DNA of 32,709 nucleotides from Clostridiales bacterium mt11 (GCA_001282665.1 LN874947.1:244062-276770); one strand, 5' to 3'. Counted from the stretch's first letter, positions 1-8,331 are shown. The notes: a model not told the origin generated them from the sequence alone. Numbers and translations: made by a program.

Positions 1-122
1 TTAAACTGTAATGCCTTCTGATAAAAATTAATTGCTCTTTCCATATTATCATCTAAATAAGAATTCTCAGCAAGAATAATATAATTTTGTCTTCTGTCCA
101 TGCTACTTAAATGACTTTTCAT
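1..122 (-). CDS. Partial CDS, N-terminal 40 residues, unrecognised (TPR-like?)
   Basis: Forty codons are open from an ATG at 122 down to the window edge, so the C-terminal part lies outside. The start is supported by a GAGGTG ribosome binding site six bases upstream and by a TTGTGA-17-TATAAT promoter further up. The readable protein begins MKSHLSSMDRRQNY and continues through an acidic stretch to NMERAINFYQKALQF, which resembles the first helix of a tetratricopeptide repeat. That resemblance is weak, and no function is assigned. The gene is probably real because start, ribosome site and promoter are all in place. Confidence 0.6.
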   Translation of the reverse strand, partial: MKSHLSSMDRRQNYIILAENSYLDDNMERAINFYQKALQF

Positions 123-140
123 CCATCACACCTCTAAAAT

Positions 141-169
141 ATTATATATTTAATTATAGTTTATCACAA
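141..169 (-). promoter_or_regulatory. SigmaA promoter of the partial gene
   Basis: Minus-strand TTGTGA (164-169), a 17-base spacer and TATAAT (141-146), followed by the ribosome site of the partial gene. The -10 is perfect; the -35 matches four of six positions. Confidence 0.5.
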
Positions 170-224
170 CTTCACATCTAATTATTACTTTTTCAAATAA
201 AAAACAAAAATGAACAAAAACATA

Positions 225-254
225 AATAGGACAGACTATTGAGTCTATCCTATT
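225..254 (-). terminator. Hairpin after the P-type ATPase gene
   Basis: A 13-bp stem (one G-U type mismatch) with loop ATTG ends 17 bases past the ATPase stop codon. On the minus strand it is followed by a T-rich stretch, as expected for intrinsic termination. Confidence 0.6.
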
Positions 255-271
255 ATTAATAAATTATTCTT

Positions 272-2479
272 CTATTCTTTTACTTTTAATGCTCTAATGG
301 AATTTAGTATAGCTATTATGGAAACGCCCACATCTGCAAATACCGCTTCCCACATAGTAGCTTTACCAAAGGCACCTAAAGTCAACACTATGACCTTTAT
401 ACCTAAAGCCAATATGATATTTTGTGTAACTATCTTCTTAGTATTTTTAGCAATATTTAGAGCTGTAGCGACTTTACCAATTTCATCTGTCATTATTACT
501 ATATCAGAAGCCTCTATAGCTGCATCAGAACCTAAACCTCCCATGGCTATTCCAATATCTGCTCTAGCCAATACTGGAGCATCATTTACTCCATCTCCAA
601 CAAAAGCAACTTTGCCTTCATTTTTAGTAATTATCTCTTCAAAGATCCTAACCTTGTCTTGAGGTAGTAGATTACCGTATACTTTGTCAATTCCCACTAA
701 TTCCCCTACTTTTCTAGCCGTATCTTCATTATCCCCAGATAACATTATGGTTTCTTTTATGCCTTGTTTCTTCATATAATTTATATCTTTAGCTACATTC
801 TCTTTTAATTCGTCTGATACTACTATAGTTCCTACATGGATATTATCTTTTCCTATATAGGCTACAGTGCCTATAGAATCTTTTTCCTCTATACTGATGT
901 TGTTGTCCACGAATAATCTTTTGTTTCCAACAAATACTTTACTGCCATCTATTTCTACCTCAATACCCTTTCCTGATATCTCTTTATAATCTTTAATTTT
1001 TTCTTTATTTATTTCTTTTCCATAGGACTCAACTATGGACTGCCCTATTGGATGATTGGAATATGCTTCTCCATAGGCGGCTAGCTCCAATACCTGTTCT
1101 TTACTTAAACCATCATAACTATCTATATTGGTTACTTTAAATGTTCCTTTGGTAATAGTTCCTGTTTTATCAAAAACTATAGTATCTATATCGTTTAGAC
1201 CTTCTAAATAATTTCCACCTTTTATAAGTACTCCTGTTTTAGATGCTCCTCCAATTCCACCAAAGAAACCTAATGGTATGGATATAACCAATGCACAAGG
1301 GCATGAGATTACTAGAAATACAAAAGCTCTATATGCCCAATCCTTAATATCATAGCCTAATAATAGCGGAGGCAATAATCCAATAGCCAACGCTGTAAAT
1401 ACTACTACTGGTGTATAATATCTTGCAAACTTAGATATAAAATTTTCTGTAGGTGCTTTTTTACTAGAAGCATTTTCTACTAAATCCAATATTTTCGATA
1501 CTGTAGACTCTCCATATTCTTTCTCTACTTTAACTTTTAATAATCCTTCATTATTCACAAAACCACTTAAAACGGTATCACCTGTATTTAAACTCCTAGG
1601 TACAGATTCTCCTGTAATATTAGATGTATCAACTGAAGATTTACCATCTACTATTACTCCATCTAAAGGTATCTTTTCCCCTGGCTTTATGACAATATAA
1701 TCTCCTACATGAACATCTTTTGGATTAACAACCATTATTTCTCCATCCTTATCTAAGTTAGCAGAGTCAGGTCTAATATCCAATAAAGATGAAATAGATT
1801 TCCTTGAATGATTAACTGCTAAACCTTGGAACAATTCCCCTACCTGATAGAACAACATTACTGCTACACCTTCTGGGTACTCTCCAATAGCAAAAGCTCC
1901 TATAGTTGCTACTGTCATTAAAAAATGCTCATCAAAAGGCTGCCCTGCAAACAAATTTCTAACTGCCGTTATAACTATTTCTGCACCTACTATTAAATAT
2001 GCCACTAAGTATACTGACAATCTTGAAGTTCCTTCTAACTTTAACAACCAAGGAGTTACAAACAAGATACCGCCTAATATTAATTTAATCACATCTTTCT
2101 TGTTGATATCACCACCATGATCATGGCTATGAGAGTAACCATGTCCATGAGAATGATCGTGATTGTGAGAATGACCATCACAACAACCATGTCCATGCTC
2201 ATGGTGGTGATCGTGATCGTGGTCGTGAACATGGGAGTATTCATGTTCGTGTCCTTTTTCAATTACAGCCACTCCAGGTTCTAATCTCTTTACTATAGTT
2301 TTTATTTCATCAGTTATACTTTGGGCTTGTTTTTCTTCTTTTATAGTTATCTTTAATTTTTTAGATATAAAATCCAAATTGGCATTGTCTACGCCATTAA
2401 TATCATTTGTTAGCTTTTCAATTTTAGCTGCACATCCTGCACAGTTAAGACCTTCTAGCTTTAATGTGATTTCTTTCAT
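272..2479 (-). CDS. Heavy-metal P1B-type ATPase (Zn/Cd/Pb exporter, CadA/ZntA type)
   Basis: ATP-driven membrane pump, most likely exporting Zn2+, Cd2+ or Pb2+. The 735-aa protein starts with a heavy-metal-associated domain carrying GLNCAGC (C13, C16), then a very His-rich linker at about residues 78-121. It continues with the membrane core, the ion-binding CPC motif (residues 393-395, SCPCALVISIP), the phosphorylation motif DKTGTIT (D437) and the hinge GDGVNDAP. A Lys in the seventh membrane segment (ALGIKVIVLTLG) and an Asp in the eighth (FADVGVS) fit the Zn2+/Cd2+ subgroup rather than Cu+ pumps. I chose the ATG at 2479 because it sits behind GGGGGG. A longer reading from 2515 would start inside the operator. 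The promoter carries an SmtB/ArsR-type operator, but no arsR-family gene lies in this window. Confidence 0.93.
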   Translation of the reverse strand: MKEITLKLEGLNCAGCAAKIEKLTNDINGVDNANLDFISKKLKITIKEEKQAQSITDEIKTIVKRLEPGVAVIEKGHEHEYSHVHDHDHDHHHEHGHGCCDGHSHNHDHSHGHGYSHSHDHGGDINKKDVIKLILGGILFVTPWLLKLEGTSRLSVYLVAYLIVGAEIVITAVRNLFAGQPFDEHFLMTVATIGAFAIGEYPEGVAVMLFYQVGELFQGLAVNHSRKSISSLLDIRPDSANLDKDGEIMVVNPKDVHVGDYIVIKPGEKIPLDGVIVDGKSSVDTSNITGESVPRSLNTGDTVLSGFVNNEGLLKVKVEKEYGESTVSKILDLVENASSKKAPTENFISKFARYYTPVVVFTALAIGLLPPLLLGYDIKDWAYRAFVFLVISCPCALVISIPLGFFGGIGGASKTGVLIKGGNYLEGLNDIDTIVFDKTGTITKGTFKVTNIDSYDGLSKEQVLELAAYGEAYSNHPIGQSIVESYGKEINKEKIKDYKEISGKGIEVEIDGSKVFVGNKRLFVDNNISIEEKDSIGTVAYIGKDNIHVGTIVVSDELKENVAKDINYMKKQGIKETIMLSGDNEDTARKVGELVGIDKVYGNLLPQDKVRIFEEIITKNEGKVAFVGDGVNDAPVLARADIGIAMGGLGSDAAIEASDIVIMTDEIGKVATALNIAKNTKKIVTQNIILALGIKVIVLTLGAFGKATMWEAVFADVGVSIIAILNSIRALKVKE

Positions 2480-2499
2480 AATCTGCCCCCCTAACTTTA

Positions 2500-2531
2500 T
2501 CAAACATATGAGCATCTGTTCATATGTTTGA
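2500..2531. promoter_or_regulatory. SmtB/CadC/CzrA-type operator
   Basis: A 32-bp inverted repeat: 12-bp arms are perfect (TCAAACATATGA and its complement) around an 8-base centre. Its core reads ATATGAGCA-TC-TGTTCATAT on the plus strand, which matches the known 12-2-12 TGAACA..TGTTCA operator of metal-sensing ArsR-family repressors. It covers the expected transcription start of the ATPase gene, so a repressor bound here would block initiation until Zn/Cd/Pb releases it. Confidence 0.85.
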
Positions 2532-2535
2532 TTAT

Positions 2536-2564
2536 ATTATATTGCTTTCTTTAAAAAAAGTCAA
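2536..2564 (-). promoter_or_regulatory. SigmaA promoter of the metal ATPase gene
   Basis: TTGACT (2559-2564), exactly 17 bases, then TATAAT (2536-2541) on the minus strand. The operator begins five bases past the -10 box. Confidence 0.85.
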
Positions 2565-2565
2565 C

Positions 2566-2592
2566 AAAAAAACGCCTAAAAAGGCGTTTTTT
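2566..2592. terminator. Intrinsic terminator, A/T tracts on both sides
   Basis: CGCCT, loop AAAA, AGGCG, flanked by seven A on one side and six T on the other. It ends the nitroreductase-like gene on the minus strand and directly abuts the -35 box of the metal ATPase promoter. Confidence 0.8.
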
Positions 2593-2601
2593 AATTTTCA
2601 T

Positions 2602-3414
2602 TTATAATTTAAGTTCTCCAATACATTTATATTTATATTCTCTATCTTCATAATCATGGTTTTCTACTAACTTCCATTTACTATCAATACCTATAGTCTT
2701 TGCTAAACCCTCAAAATAGTACATTATTATACCTGCATCGGCTAAATTTAATTCCTCATCTGATAAATAAGATAAAAACAAAACTACTCTATCACCTTTT
2801 AAAACAAATCTCCAAGGCTGTATATTGTAGAATGAAGGTGCAAACCTTATATAATAGAATAAGTCATCTAATCCTCTGCTTTCAAGTTCCTCTATGCTAA
2901 TAGGCTTTCCGATTTCATTTTTAAATACAATGTCCTTAACAGCAATTCGTGAGCTAGTGGGACTTTCTATAAATGGATTTTTTGCTATAGGATAACCAAT
3001 TGATAACAGATAATCTATATTCCCACTCTTCATATGGAATAGCTCTTCTTTAATATTTTCATCTACATCCTTTATGCTAATCCAACAGCAGCCTACATTT
3101 AAATTGGTTAACTCTGTAATTAACTTTTCTATATAATAAGCACCATATATAATAGTCTTCTCTCCATTATCCTTTGTATTAAGTCCTATATAATGAGGAC
3201 TTCTTATCATGACTCCAGAATATCCCCCTATACCATTTAAAGATTCAAATATCCTCTCTCCATCTTCGAATAGCAAAAACTCAAATTTATCACTTCCTTC
3301 TTTTTCAAATTCATTGCACTTTTCTCTAATACTTCTTAAAATTTTTATATCTAAGTATTTGTCTTTAAAATTTCTAATAGACTTTCTATTTTTCAAAAAA
3401 TTATTCATTAACAA
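2602..3414 (-). CDS. Nitroreductase-like flavoprotein (putative TM nitroreductase family)
   Basis: A 270-aa protein with two nitroreductase half-domains. It begins with the family-typical NFLKNRKSIRNFKDKYLD and has FAPSFYNIQPWRFVL in the second half (about residues 190-205), where these proteins contact FMN. The order and length fit the putative TM nitroreductase family rather than a classic 200-aa NfsA/NfsB enzyme. The substrate is not predictable. The start is uncertain: TTG at 3414 lies six bases behind GGGGGG, the better spacing, whereas the ATG at 3408 is twelve bases behind it. It has its own terminator and no evident operon partner. Confidence 0.8.
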   Translation of the reverse strand: MLMNNFLKNRKSIRNFKDKYLDIKILRSIREKCNEFEKEGSDKFEFLLFEDGERIFESLNGIGGYSGVMIRSPHYIGLNTKDNGEKTIIYGAYYIEKLITELTNLNVGCCWISIKDVDENIKEELFHMKSGNIDYLLSIGYPIAKNPFIESPTSSRIAVKDIVFKNEIGKPISIEELESRGLDDLFYYIRFAPSFYNIQPWRFVLKGDRVVLFLSYLSDEELNLADAGIIMYYFEGLAKTIGIDSKWKLVENHDYEDREYKYKCIGELKL

Positions 3415-3432
3415 TTAAATCCCCCCTTTATA

Positions 3433-3441
3433 TATATTAAT
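3433..3441. repeat. Candidate IS target-site duplication, left copy
   Basis: TATATTAAT here is repeated exactly at 5148-5156, immediately outside the two terminal inverted repeats of the insertion sequence. The sequence is very AT-rich, so chance identity is possible. Confidence 0.5.
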
Positions 3442-3571
3442 TTAGCTCGTTGCAGAACTCTACAACTCGCATAAACACTGCAATTTAATATATTGAAATG
3501 GCTGGATTCCCCCCATTTTTGGGTATATATACATTGATAAAGTGTGCATAACTCAAAGAAAGGAGAATCCT

Positions 3572-5002
3572 ATGCCAGTTTCAGCTAAACAATTAAACTT
3601 TTGCGATATTTCTACTGATTTTGATAAGTTTTATAATCAAAATCAAAGTAATTTACTTGATTTATTAAACCAATTCATTAATATTAGTGATTTTATCCCA
3701 TTTTCTTTCTATCAGAAATATTATTCTCATTTTGGTAGAAAAAGAGATTTCTCTTTAGAATCTATGTTATCTGCTTTTATTCTTAAAAATATTTTGTCTA
3801 TTCCTTCTATTGACCTACTAATTTCATTACTACATATATCATCAGAAATTCGTAAGTTCTGTGGTTTCTTAAAGATACCTGATAAATCTCAGTTCTCTAG
3901 ATTTAAATTAAATTTTCTTGATAATCTTAATGATTTATTTAATAATCTAGTTGATGTAACTGAGGAAGTTTCTAAGGAAATCAATCCATTTTTAGCTTCT
4001 GTTTTAATTACTGATACTACTGGATTTGAAGCTTATGTTACTGAGAATAATCCTAAGTTTTATCAATCTCAACTTAAAAAAGCTAAAGCATATTCTAAGT
4101 TAATTATTAAGGATAATCCTAATTCAACTTTTGATGTTGAAAAATATGCTCAAAGTCAAATGCCTAAATCTGCTTCTTCTAACCCTGATGCTAAGCTTGC
4201 TTACCTTAATGGACATTTTGGATACTTTCAAAAATGTATTATATCTACTAATGCCCTTGGTGTTGTTAGATATGTTAATTTCTATGATGCCGACAACAAT
4301 CTAGAAAAAGATTTAAGACCTCAAGTTATTAAGGATAATTACGATGCTAAATCTTTGATTTCTTCTCTTGAAACTTATTTTCAACTGCATCCTAACTTCT
4401 CATATAAATATTTCTTAGGTGATGCAGGTTTTGATGCCGATGATAATTATGCTTACCTTCATCAAAACAACATCATGCCTATAATCGCATTAAATCCACG
4501 TAATTCACCTAATTTACCTCAATCTGGATTTAATGAGGTAGGAGTTCCCCTTTGCCCATACGATTCTTCTTTATCTATGGTTTATGACGGAATCACTCGT
4601 GAAAAAGGTAGAGCTGATAGAATAAAATATATATGTCCAATGGCTAAGAAAATTAATGTTAAAGGTAAGCTCAGCTATATATTAAATTGTAAAAATCCAT
4701 GTACCAGTTCAAAATGCGGACGAATCAAGCAAATTACTATACATCATAATTATCGATTTAATTCTTCTATCCCTCGTGATAGTTTGAAATGGCAAAAGTT
4801 ATATAGACTTAAAACTATTTGCGAAAGATCCATTTGCCAAATTAAAAATTTCATTCAAATTAAATCATCAAGAATTAGAAATACAGTATCTTTAAAATCA
4901 GATATTTTACTTGCTTGTATTTCTCAATTAATTGCTTTTATACTTATATTTAAGACTAAAAATTATGACAATCCGCTTGCTATTAAATCTTTGATTGCTT
5001 AA
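3572..5002 (+). CDS. DDE transposase, IS1182-like
   Basis: A 476-aa cut-and-paste transposase. The ATG at 3572 follows AAAGGAG at good spacing; an upstream in-frame start has no such site. The N-terminal region (FIPFSFYQKYYSHFGRKRDF) is the DUF772-type domain. The catalytic carboxylates can be placed at ITDTTGFEAYVTENNPKF (first Asp), FLGDAGFDADDNYAYL (second Asp) and RLKTICERSICQIK (Glu, in the K-x3-E-x6-K signature). A Cys cluster (ICPMAKK ... NCKNPCTSSKCGR) precedes the Glu, as in this group. There are no internal stops, so it may be active. IS1182 is my best family call; a neighbouring IS4/IS5-like group is the alternative. Confidence 0.9.
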   Translation: MPVSAKQLNFCDISTDFDKFYNQNQSNLLDLLNQFINISDFIPFSFYQKYYSHFGRKRDFSLESMLSAFILKNILSIPSIDLLISLLHISSEIRKFCGFLKIPDKSQFSRFKLNFLDNLNDLFNNLVDVTEEVSKEINPFLASVLITDTTGFEAYVTENNPKFYQSQLKKAKAYSKLIIKDNPNSTFDVEKYAQSQMPKSASSNPDAKLAYLNGHFGYFQKCIISTNALGVVRYVNFYDADNNLEKDLRPQVIKDNYDAKSLISSLETYFQLHPNFSYKYFLGDAGFDADDNYAYLHQNNIMPIIALNPRNSPNLPQSGFNEVGVPLCPYDSSLSMVYDGITREKGRADRIKYICPMAKKINVKGKLSYILNCKNPCTSSKCGRIKQITIHHNYRFNSSIPRDSLKWQKLYRLKTICERSICQIKNFIQIKSSRIRNTVSLKSDILLACISQLIAFILIFKTKNYDNPLAIKSLIA

Positions 5003-5027
5003 TCTCAATCATCTAAATATTAATTTT

Positions 5028-5049
5028 AAAAGGTTAGGCTAAACCTTTA
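5028..5049 (+). terminator. Hairpin after the transposase gene
   Basis: AAAGGTTAG pairs with CTAAACCTTT with one bulge and is followed by a T-rich run (TATTTTCC). It lies inside the insertion sequence, 25 bases past the transposase stop. Confidence 0.5.
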
Positions 5050-5147
5050 TTTTCCTATGCTCTTTTTTTGTTAATATCTCAATGTTTTTGATAATTTAAA
5101 GCTAATTTCTGTGGATAGTTTTGAATTTATATTCTGCAACTAACTAA

Positions 5148-5156
5148 TATATTAAT
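5148..5156. repeat. Candidate IS target-site duplication, right copy
   Basis: Exact copy of TATATTAAT found at the left border (3433-3441), directly adjoining the right inverted repeat. Confidence 0.5.
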
Positions 5157-5186
5157 ATGTAACATTTAATTTCTTTTCTAGTCAGT

Positions 5187-5741
5187 TTACATTTTTAAAA
5201 TATCAGTGAGCCTTTCTATATAGACTAATAAATAAATATGAACTACCAACGCAGAACCTACCCCCAATATTATACCTGCTGCTACATCCGTTGGATAATG
5301 AACTCCTAAATATACCCTTGAAATACCTATGGTTAGTGCAATAGCCAAAACTAAAATAGATAATTTTGGCATATTAAATGCTATGGTAGTTGCTATAGAA
5401 AAACTAGCTGATGAATGACCTGAAGGAAAGGAATAATCCTTTAAAATTATACCAAATGTATTTAAACTTTTAAGTTTATTGTATGGTCTTTCCCTACTTA
5501 ATAATGCCTTTAAACTATAGGTAATAGCTTGACTAATTATAAGAGTAACAGCAGCTTGAATTCCTATAAACCTAGCTTTTCCCTTTCCAAATAATATTAA
5601 AGCTAAAGTAAAAAATGTAGTAAATATGACTCCGCCTAAATTCGTAAACTTTAACATAAAGCTATCTAAAAAGTCATTCTTAATCCTATCATTTAATATC
5701 TCAATTAATTTATCATCAAACCACTTAAGTCCCTTTTTCAT
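5187..5741 (-). CDS. PAP2-family membrane phosphatase (undecaprenyl-diphosphatase or lipid phosphatase like)
   Basis: A 184-aa integral membrane protein with the complete three-part acid phosphatase signature: KALLSRERP (K78..R85-P86), PSGH (106-109) and SRVYLGVHYPTD (R142, H148, D152). These residues form the phosphate pocket and the phosphohistidine nucleophile. Likely substrates are undecaprenyl pyrophosphate or phosphatidate-type lipids at the outer face of the membrane; the sequence does not decide between them. The start at 5741 is favoured by GAGGTGG seven bases upstream; the longer reading to 5786 lacks support. It is transcribed separately from the ABC transporter behind it, which ends in its own terminator. 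Confidence 0.88.
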   Translation of the reverse strand: MKKGLKWFDDKLIEILNDRIKNDFLDSFMLKFTNLGGVIFTTFFTLALILFGKGKARFIGIQAAVTLIISQAITYSLKALLSRERPYNKLKSLNTFGIILKDYSFPSGHSSASFSIATTIAFNMPKLSILVLAIALTIGISRVYLGVHYPTDVAAGIILGVGSALVVHIYLLVYIERLTDILKM

Positions 5742-5810
5742 ATTATGACCACCTCTAAAGTGAAATTTCATTATAATGTTACCCATTTAAAGCTATTATA
5801 ATCCTGTTAA

Positions 5811-5846
5811 TACAAAGAAAAAACCGCCCTATTCTTAAAAGGACGG
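5811..5846 (-). terminator. Intrinsic terminator of the GntR-ABC operon
   Basis: On the minus strand CCGTCCT pairs with AGGGCGG (one G-T pair), followed by TTTTTTC. It lies just after the permease stop codon at 5854. Confidence 0.75.
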
Positions 5847-5853
5847 CATTCTT

Positions 5854-6915
5854 TTATGCTTTACTTCTATTTATTTTTATACTAAATTGAGCCAGAAAAT
5901 ACCCTAAGGTTCCACCTACAATATATCCTATTATGACTTTAATTATCTCAAAACCATAAGATTCATAGCTAAATCCATCAAAAATCGATGAGAAAATTAT
6001 TGCCATTAATAACGCTGTACATACGGATACACCAACCTTAAAGAAACCTTCTGTCTTTTCAAACTCTAAAGTCTCTTTATTTCTTTCTACTTTGTTTTTA
6101 TCAAATAATATCTTTGATATTATAATCATTATTATTGACAATGTAATATAAAAGATGTAATATTCAAAACCTCCATTTAAACTATCGAATACTCCCATAA
6201 TAGTATAATCTGCCATCTCACTCAATATATTATTAAAACTGAAATGTCCTGCAAATCCCAAAAGTTCTAAATTATATGCTATTAACAGCGGAAATCCTAT
6301 TGGAAATATTAAAAATATTATAGTTAATATTATTTGAGAAATAGTTGTTCCCGTAATGGTTCCAAATATTAGGGAAAAACCTAACATAGGTAATTGATAG
6401 TATATATTTAATGACATCCAAGTTAAAACCTGTTTTGCTGAATAAAACATCCTTAGATTAGTTGAAATTAATAGTGCTAATATCATAATTAACCCATTTA
6501 TAATAAAGGGTAAAACTATGGATAGTAAAGCTGCTAACAGTTTATTGAAAAATATTTCATATTTTGTATAGGGCATTACCGACAATACCTCAAAAGTTTT
6601 ATTTCTTTTTTCCTCTCCAAACAATATGGCAACTAAAACAATAGGCATCAATATAACTAAAAATATAGTTACTTCTCCTTGGTCGAGTCTCCAACTTGTT
6701 TCATTTTTATATGTTTCTATAACATAATCTCTATCGTATTCAATTCCTTCCTCCATATAATATTTTTCTAAATTATTCAAAGAATTGTAACGAGATAATA
6801 CATAGACCGTTACACCTACAAACAATATGCCTGCTAAGAGAAATGATATTACCTTAACCATATTAAAGTCCTTCTTAAAAAGGGTCTTATTAAAGGGCAA
6901 CATCTTCAAATACAT
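5854..6915 (-). CDS. ABC-2 type transporter permease
   Basis: A 353-aa multi-span membrane protein. After a short cytoplasmic start (LPFNKTLFKKDF) comes a first hydrophobic segment, an extracytoplasmic loop, then the paired segments and the cytoplasmic EEKRNKTFEVLSVMPYTKYEIFFNKL. That last stretch is the coupling-helix region typical of ABC-2 permeases that work with YtrB-like ATPases. The ATG at 6915 follows GGGAGGTG at ideal spacing and lies inside the end of the ATPase gene, so the two are translationally coupled. Its substrate is unknown; related YtrA-controlled transporters respond to cell-envelope stress or peptide antibiotics. Confidence 0.85.
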   Translation of the reverse strand: MYLKMLPFNKTLFKKDFNMVKVISFLLAGILFVGVTVYVLSRYNSLNNLEKYYMEEGIEYDRDYVIETYKNETSWRLDQGEVTIFLVILMPIVLVAILFGEEKRNKTFEVLSVMPYTKYEIFFNKLLAALLSIVLPFIINGLIMILALLISTNLRMFYSAKQVLTWMSLNIYYQLPMLGFSLIFGTITGTTISQIILTIIFLIFPIGFPLLIAYNLELLGFAGHFSFNNILSEMADYTIMGVFDSLNGGFEYYIFYITLSIIMIIISKILFDKNKVERNKETLEFEKTEGFFKVGVSVCTALLMAIIFSSIFDGFSYESYGFEIIKVIIGYIVGGTLGYFLAQFSIKINRSKA

Positions 6916-7792
6916 AGCCTACACCTCCCATTTTGTAGATAAATATCTCTTCTAAGGACATATCTATAGTATCTAATAATATTGGATTGTATTTTTTTAT
7001 TTCAGTCATTAATCTTTCAACATTATCGTTTACTATTATCTCATACACCTTTCCTCTATTTTCTATTTTCAAGATATCTTCGCTATTTTTAATTTTCTCA
7101 GGTATATCTTCCTTAAATGCTACCTGAATCTTTCTAACTTTAGATTTCAAATTATCAATGCTTTCTTCCATCAATATTTGCCCTTCATAAATTATTCCTA
7201 TATGGTCACAAATCTGCTCTAATTCTCCTAGATGATGAGTAGATATAAATACTGTAGTTTCATTGGTACTCACTTCATCGATGATAAGGTCTAAAACCTT
7301 CCTCTTTATAACTGGATCTAAGCCCGATGTAGGCTCATCTAATATGAGTATTTCTGGTGTAATAGAAAGGTTCAGCATTAAAGATAGTTGAGTTTTCATG
7401 CCCTTGGATAAATTCCTAATCCTTCTCTTGTCATCTAATTTGAATATCTTTTTTAAAGCATTATATCTGTATTCATTCCATAGAGGATATGTATTTCTAT
7501 AGAACTCAACCATTTCTTCTACTCTAAAGTTAGAATAAAAATTTTGATAATCCGCTACATATCCTAATCTGGATTTTATACGTGTATTTTCCTTAATATC
7601 TTCCCCAGAAATAAGTACTTCTCCACCATCTAACTCATATATACCTACCAATGTCTTTATTAAAGTAGTCTTTCCTGCCCCATTTGGTCCAATTAACCCG
7701 TATATAGAGCCTTTGTCTACATTTATATTTACATCATTTAATATCTTATCTCCGCCTAAATATTTTTCTATATTCGACCCCTTAATCATCAT
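6890..7792 (-). CDS. ABC transporter ATP-binding protein
   Basis: A 300-aa ATPase. Walker A is GPNGAGKTT (35-43), the signature is LSKGM (128-132), Walker B is ILILDEPTSGLD (about 148-159) and the switch His is H186 in FISTHHLGE. About 90 residues beyond the ATPase core form a C-terminal extension like those of export ABC-2 systems. The first ATG (7792) overlaps the end of the regulator gene by 11 bases, and a second ATG follows directly. It sits between the GntR regulator and the permease and probably forms a homodimer driving two permease chains. Confidence 0.92.
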   Translation of the reverse strand: MMIKGSNIEKYLGGDKILNDVNINVDKGSIYGLIGPNGAGKTTLIKTLVGIYELDGGEVLISGEDIKENTRIKSRLGYVADYQNFYSNFRVEEMVEFYRNTYPLWNEYRYNALKKIFKLDDKRRIRNLSKGMKTQLSLMLNLSITPEILILDEPTSGLDPVIKRKVLDLIIDEVSTNETTVFISTHHLGELEQICDHIGIIYEGQILMEESIDNLKSKVRKIQVAFKEDIPEKIKNSEDILKIENRGKVYEIIVNDNVERLMTEIKKYNPILLDTIDMSLEEIFIYKMGGVGYVFEDVAL

Positions 7793-8174
7793 TTTCCACC
7801 CCCTCTAATTCTTTTAATAGTTCATCAATCATATTTAAAATATCATCTTTTCTAAACCCCATATAATGAGCTTCTACTATTCCTTTTTTAAATAGCTCCT
7901 TCACTTCCATTAACTTATCCTCATCCTTTCTTGGCTTATAGTCTGAAGAAATATAAGTCCCCTTACCTCTCAATGTAACTATTACCTTTTGCCTTTCTAA
8001 TTCTTGATAGGCTTTCTGTATTGTATTTGGATTTAAAGTCATAGTCTTAGCTAATTCCCTAACAGAAGGTAGTTTTTCACCCGGCTCTAATAGACCTTTA
8101 AGTATCCCTTCCTTAACACTGTCAGCTAATTGCTGATAAATTGGCGTACTGCTAGAAATATCTACATTAAACAC
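7782..8174 (-). CDS. GntR-family regulator, YtrA subfamily
   Basis: A 130-aa protein made almost entirely of a winged helix (SSTPIYQQLADSVKEGIL ... LPSVRELAKTMTLNPNTIQKAYQELERQKVI ... RGKGTYIS), followed by a short helical tail instead of a ligand domain. That is the YtrA pattern, whose members sit first in ABC transporter operons and repress them. The ATG at 8174 lies rather far (14 bases) behind AGGAGG; a TTG nine bases upstream, in frame, would have tighter spacing, so the start is not certain. A perfect palindrome at the promoter is the likely autoregulatory site. Confidence 0.9.
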   Translation of the reverse strand: MFNVDISSSTPIYQQLADSVKEGILKGLLEPGEKLPSVRELAKTMTLNPNTIQKAYQELERQKVIVTLRGKGTYISSDYKPRKDEDKLMEVKELFKKGIVEAHYMGFRKDDILNMIDELLKELEGVENDD

Positions 8175-8195
8175 AATCTCACCTCCTGTGTCCCA

Positions 8196-8220
8196 AGTGT
8201 ACTATTTGTATTAGTACACT
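8196..8220. promoter_or_regulatory. Operator palindrome of the GntR(YtrA)-ABC operon
   Basis: AGTGTACTA, seven bases, then its exact complement TAGTACACT. It starts seven bases beyond the -10 box of the operon promoter and covers the likely transcription start, so a bound GntR dimer would block transcription. The half-site resembles reported YtrA sites with TGTA..TACA character, but binding here is inferred. Confidence 0.8.
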
Positions 8221-8226
8221 ATATTC

Positions 8227-8255
8227 AGTATAAGTTGTAATTATTCTTTTGTCAA
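8227..8255 (-). promoter_or_regulatory. SigmaA promoter of the GntR-ABC operon
   Basis: TTGACA (8250-8255), 17 bases, TATACT (8227-8232) on the minus strand: a perfect -35 and a five-of-six -10. Confidence 0.85.
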
Positions 8256-8331
8256 TGCCTTTTATAACTTTTTTAAAGATTATTTTTATGGTAAGATATA
8301 GTAGATTATAAGATAATTAGGTGGTGTTTTT

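Larger units (their letters stand above)
3442..5147 (+). mobile_element. Insertion sequence, IS1182-like, about 1706 bp, apparently intact
   Basis: The ends are imperfect 16-bp inverted repeats. The left end (3442-3457) reads TTAGCTCGTTGCAGAA; the right end (5132-5147, complement) reads TTAGTTAGTTGCAGAA, giving 14 of 16 matches. A single full-length transposase gene lies between them, followed by a hairpin. Direct repeats of TATATTAAT flank both ends. The family is assigned from the transposase; the exact ends are inferred from the repeats. Confidence 0.7.

Noticed and set aside
5741..5786. Longer N-terminus of the PAP2 protein
   Set aside because: The extra residues include the ribosome site of the better start at 5741.
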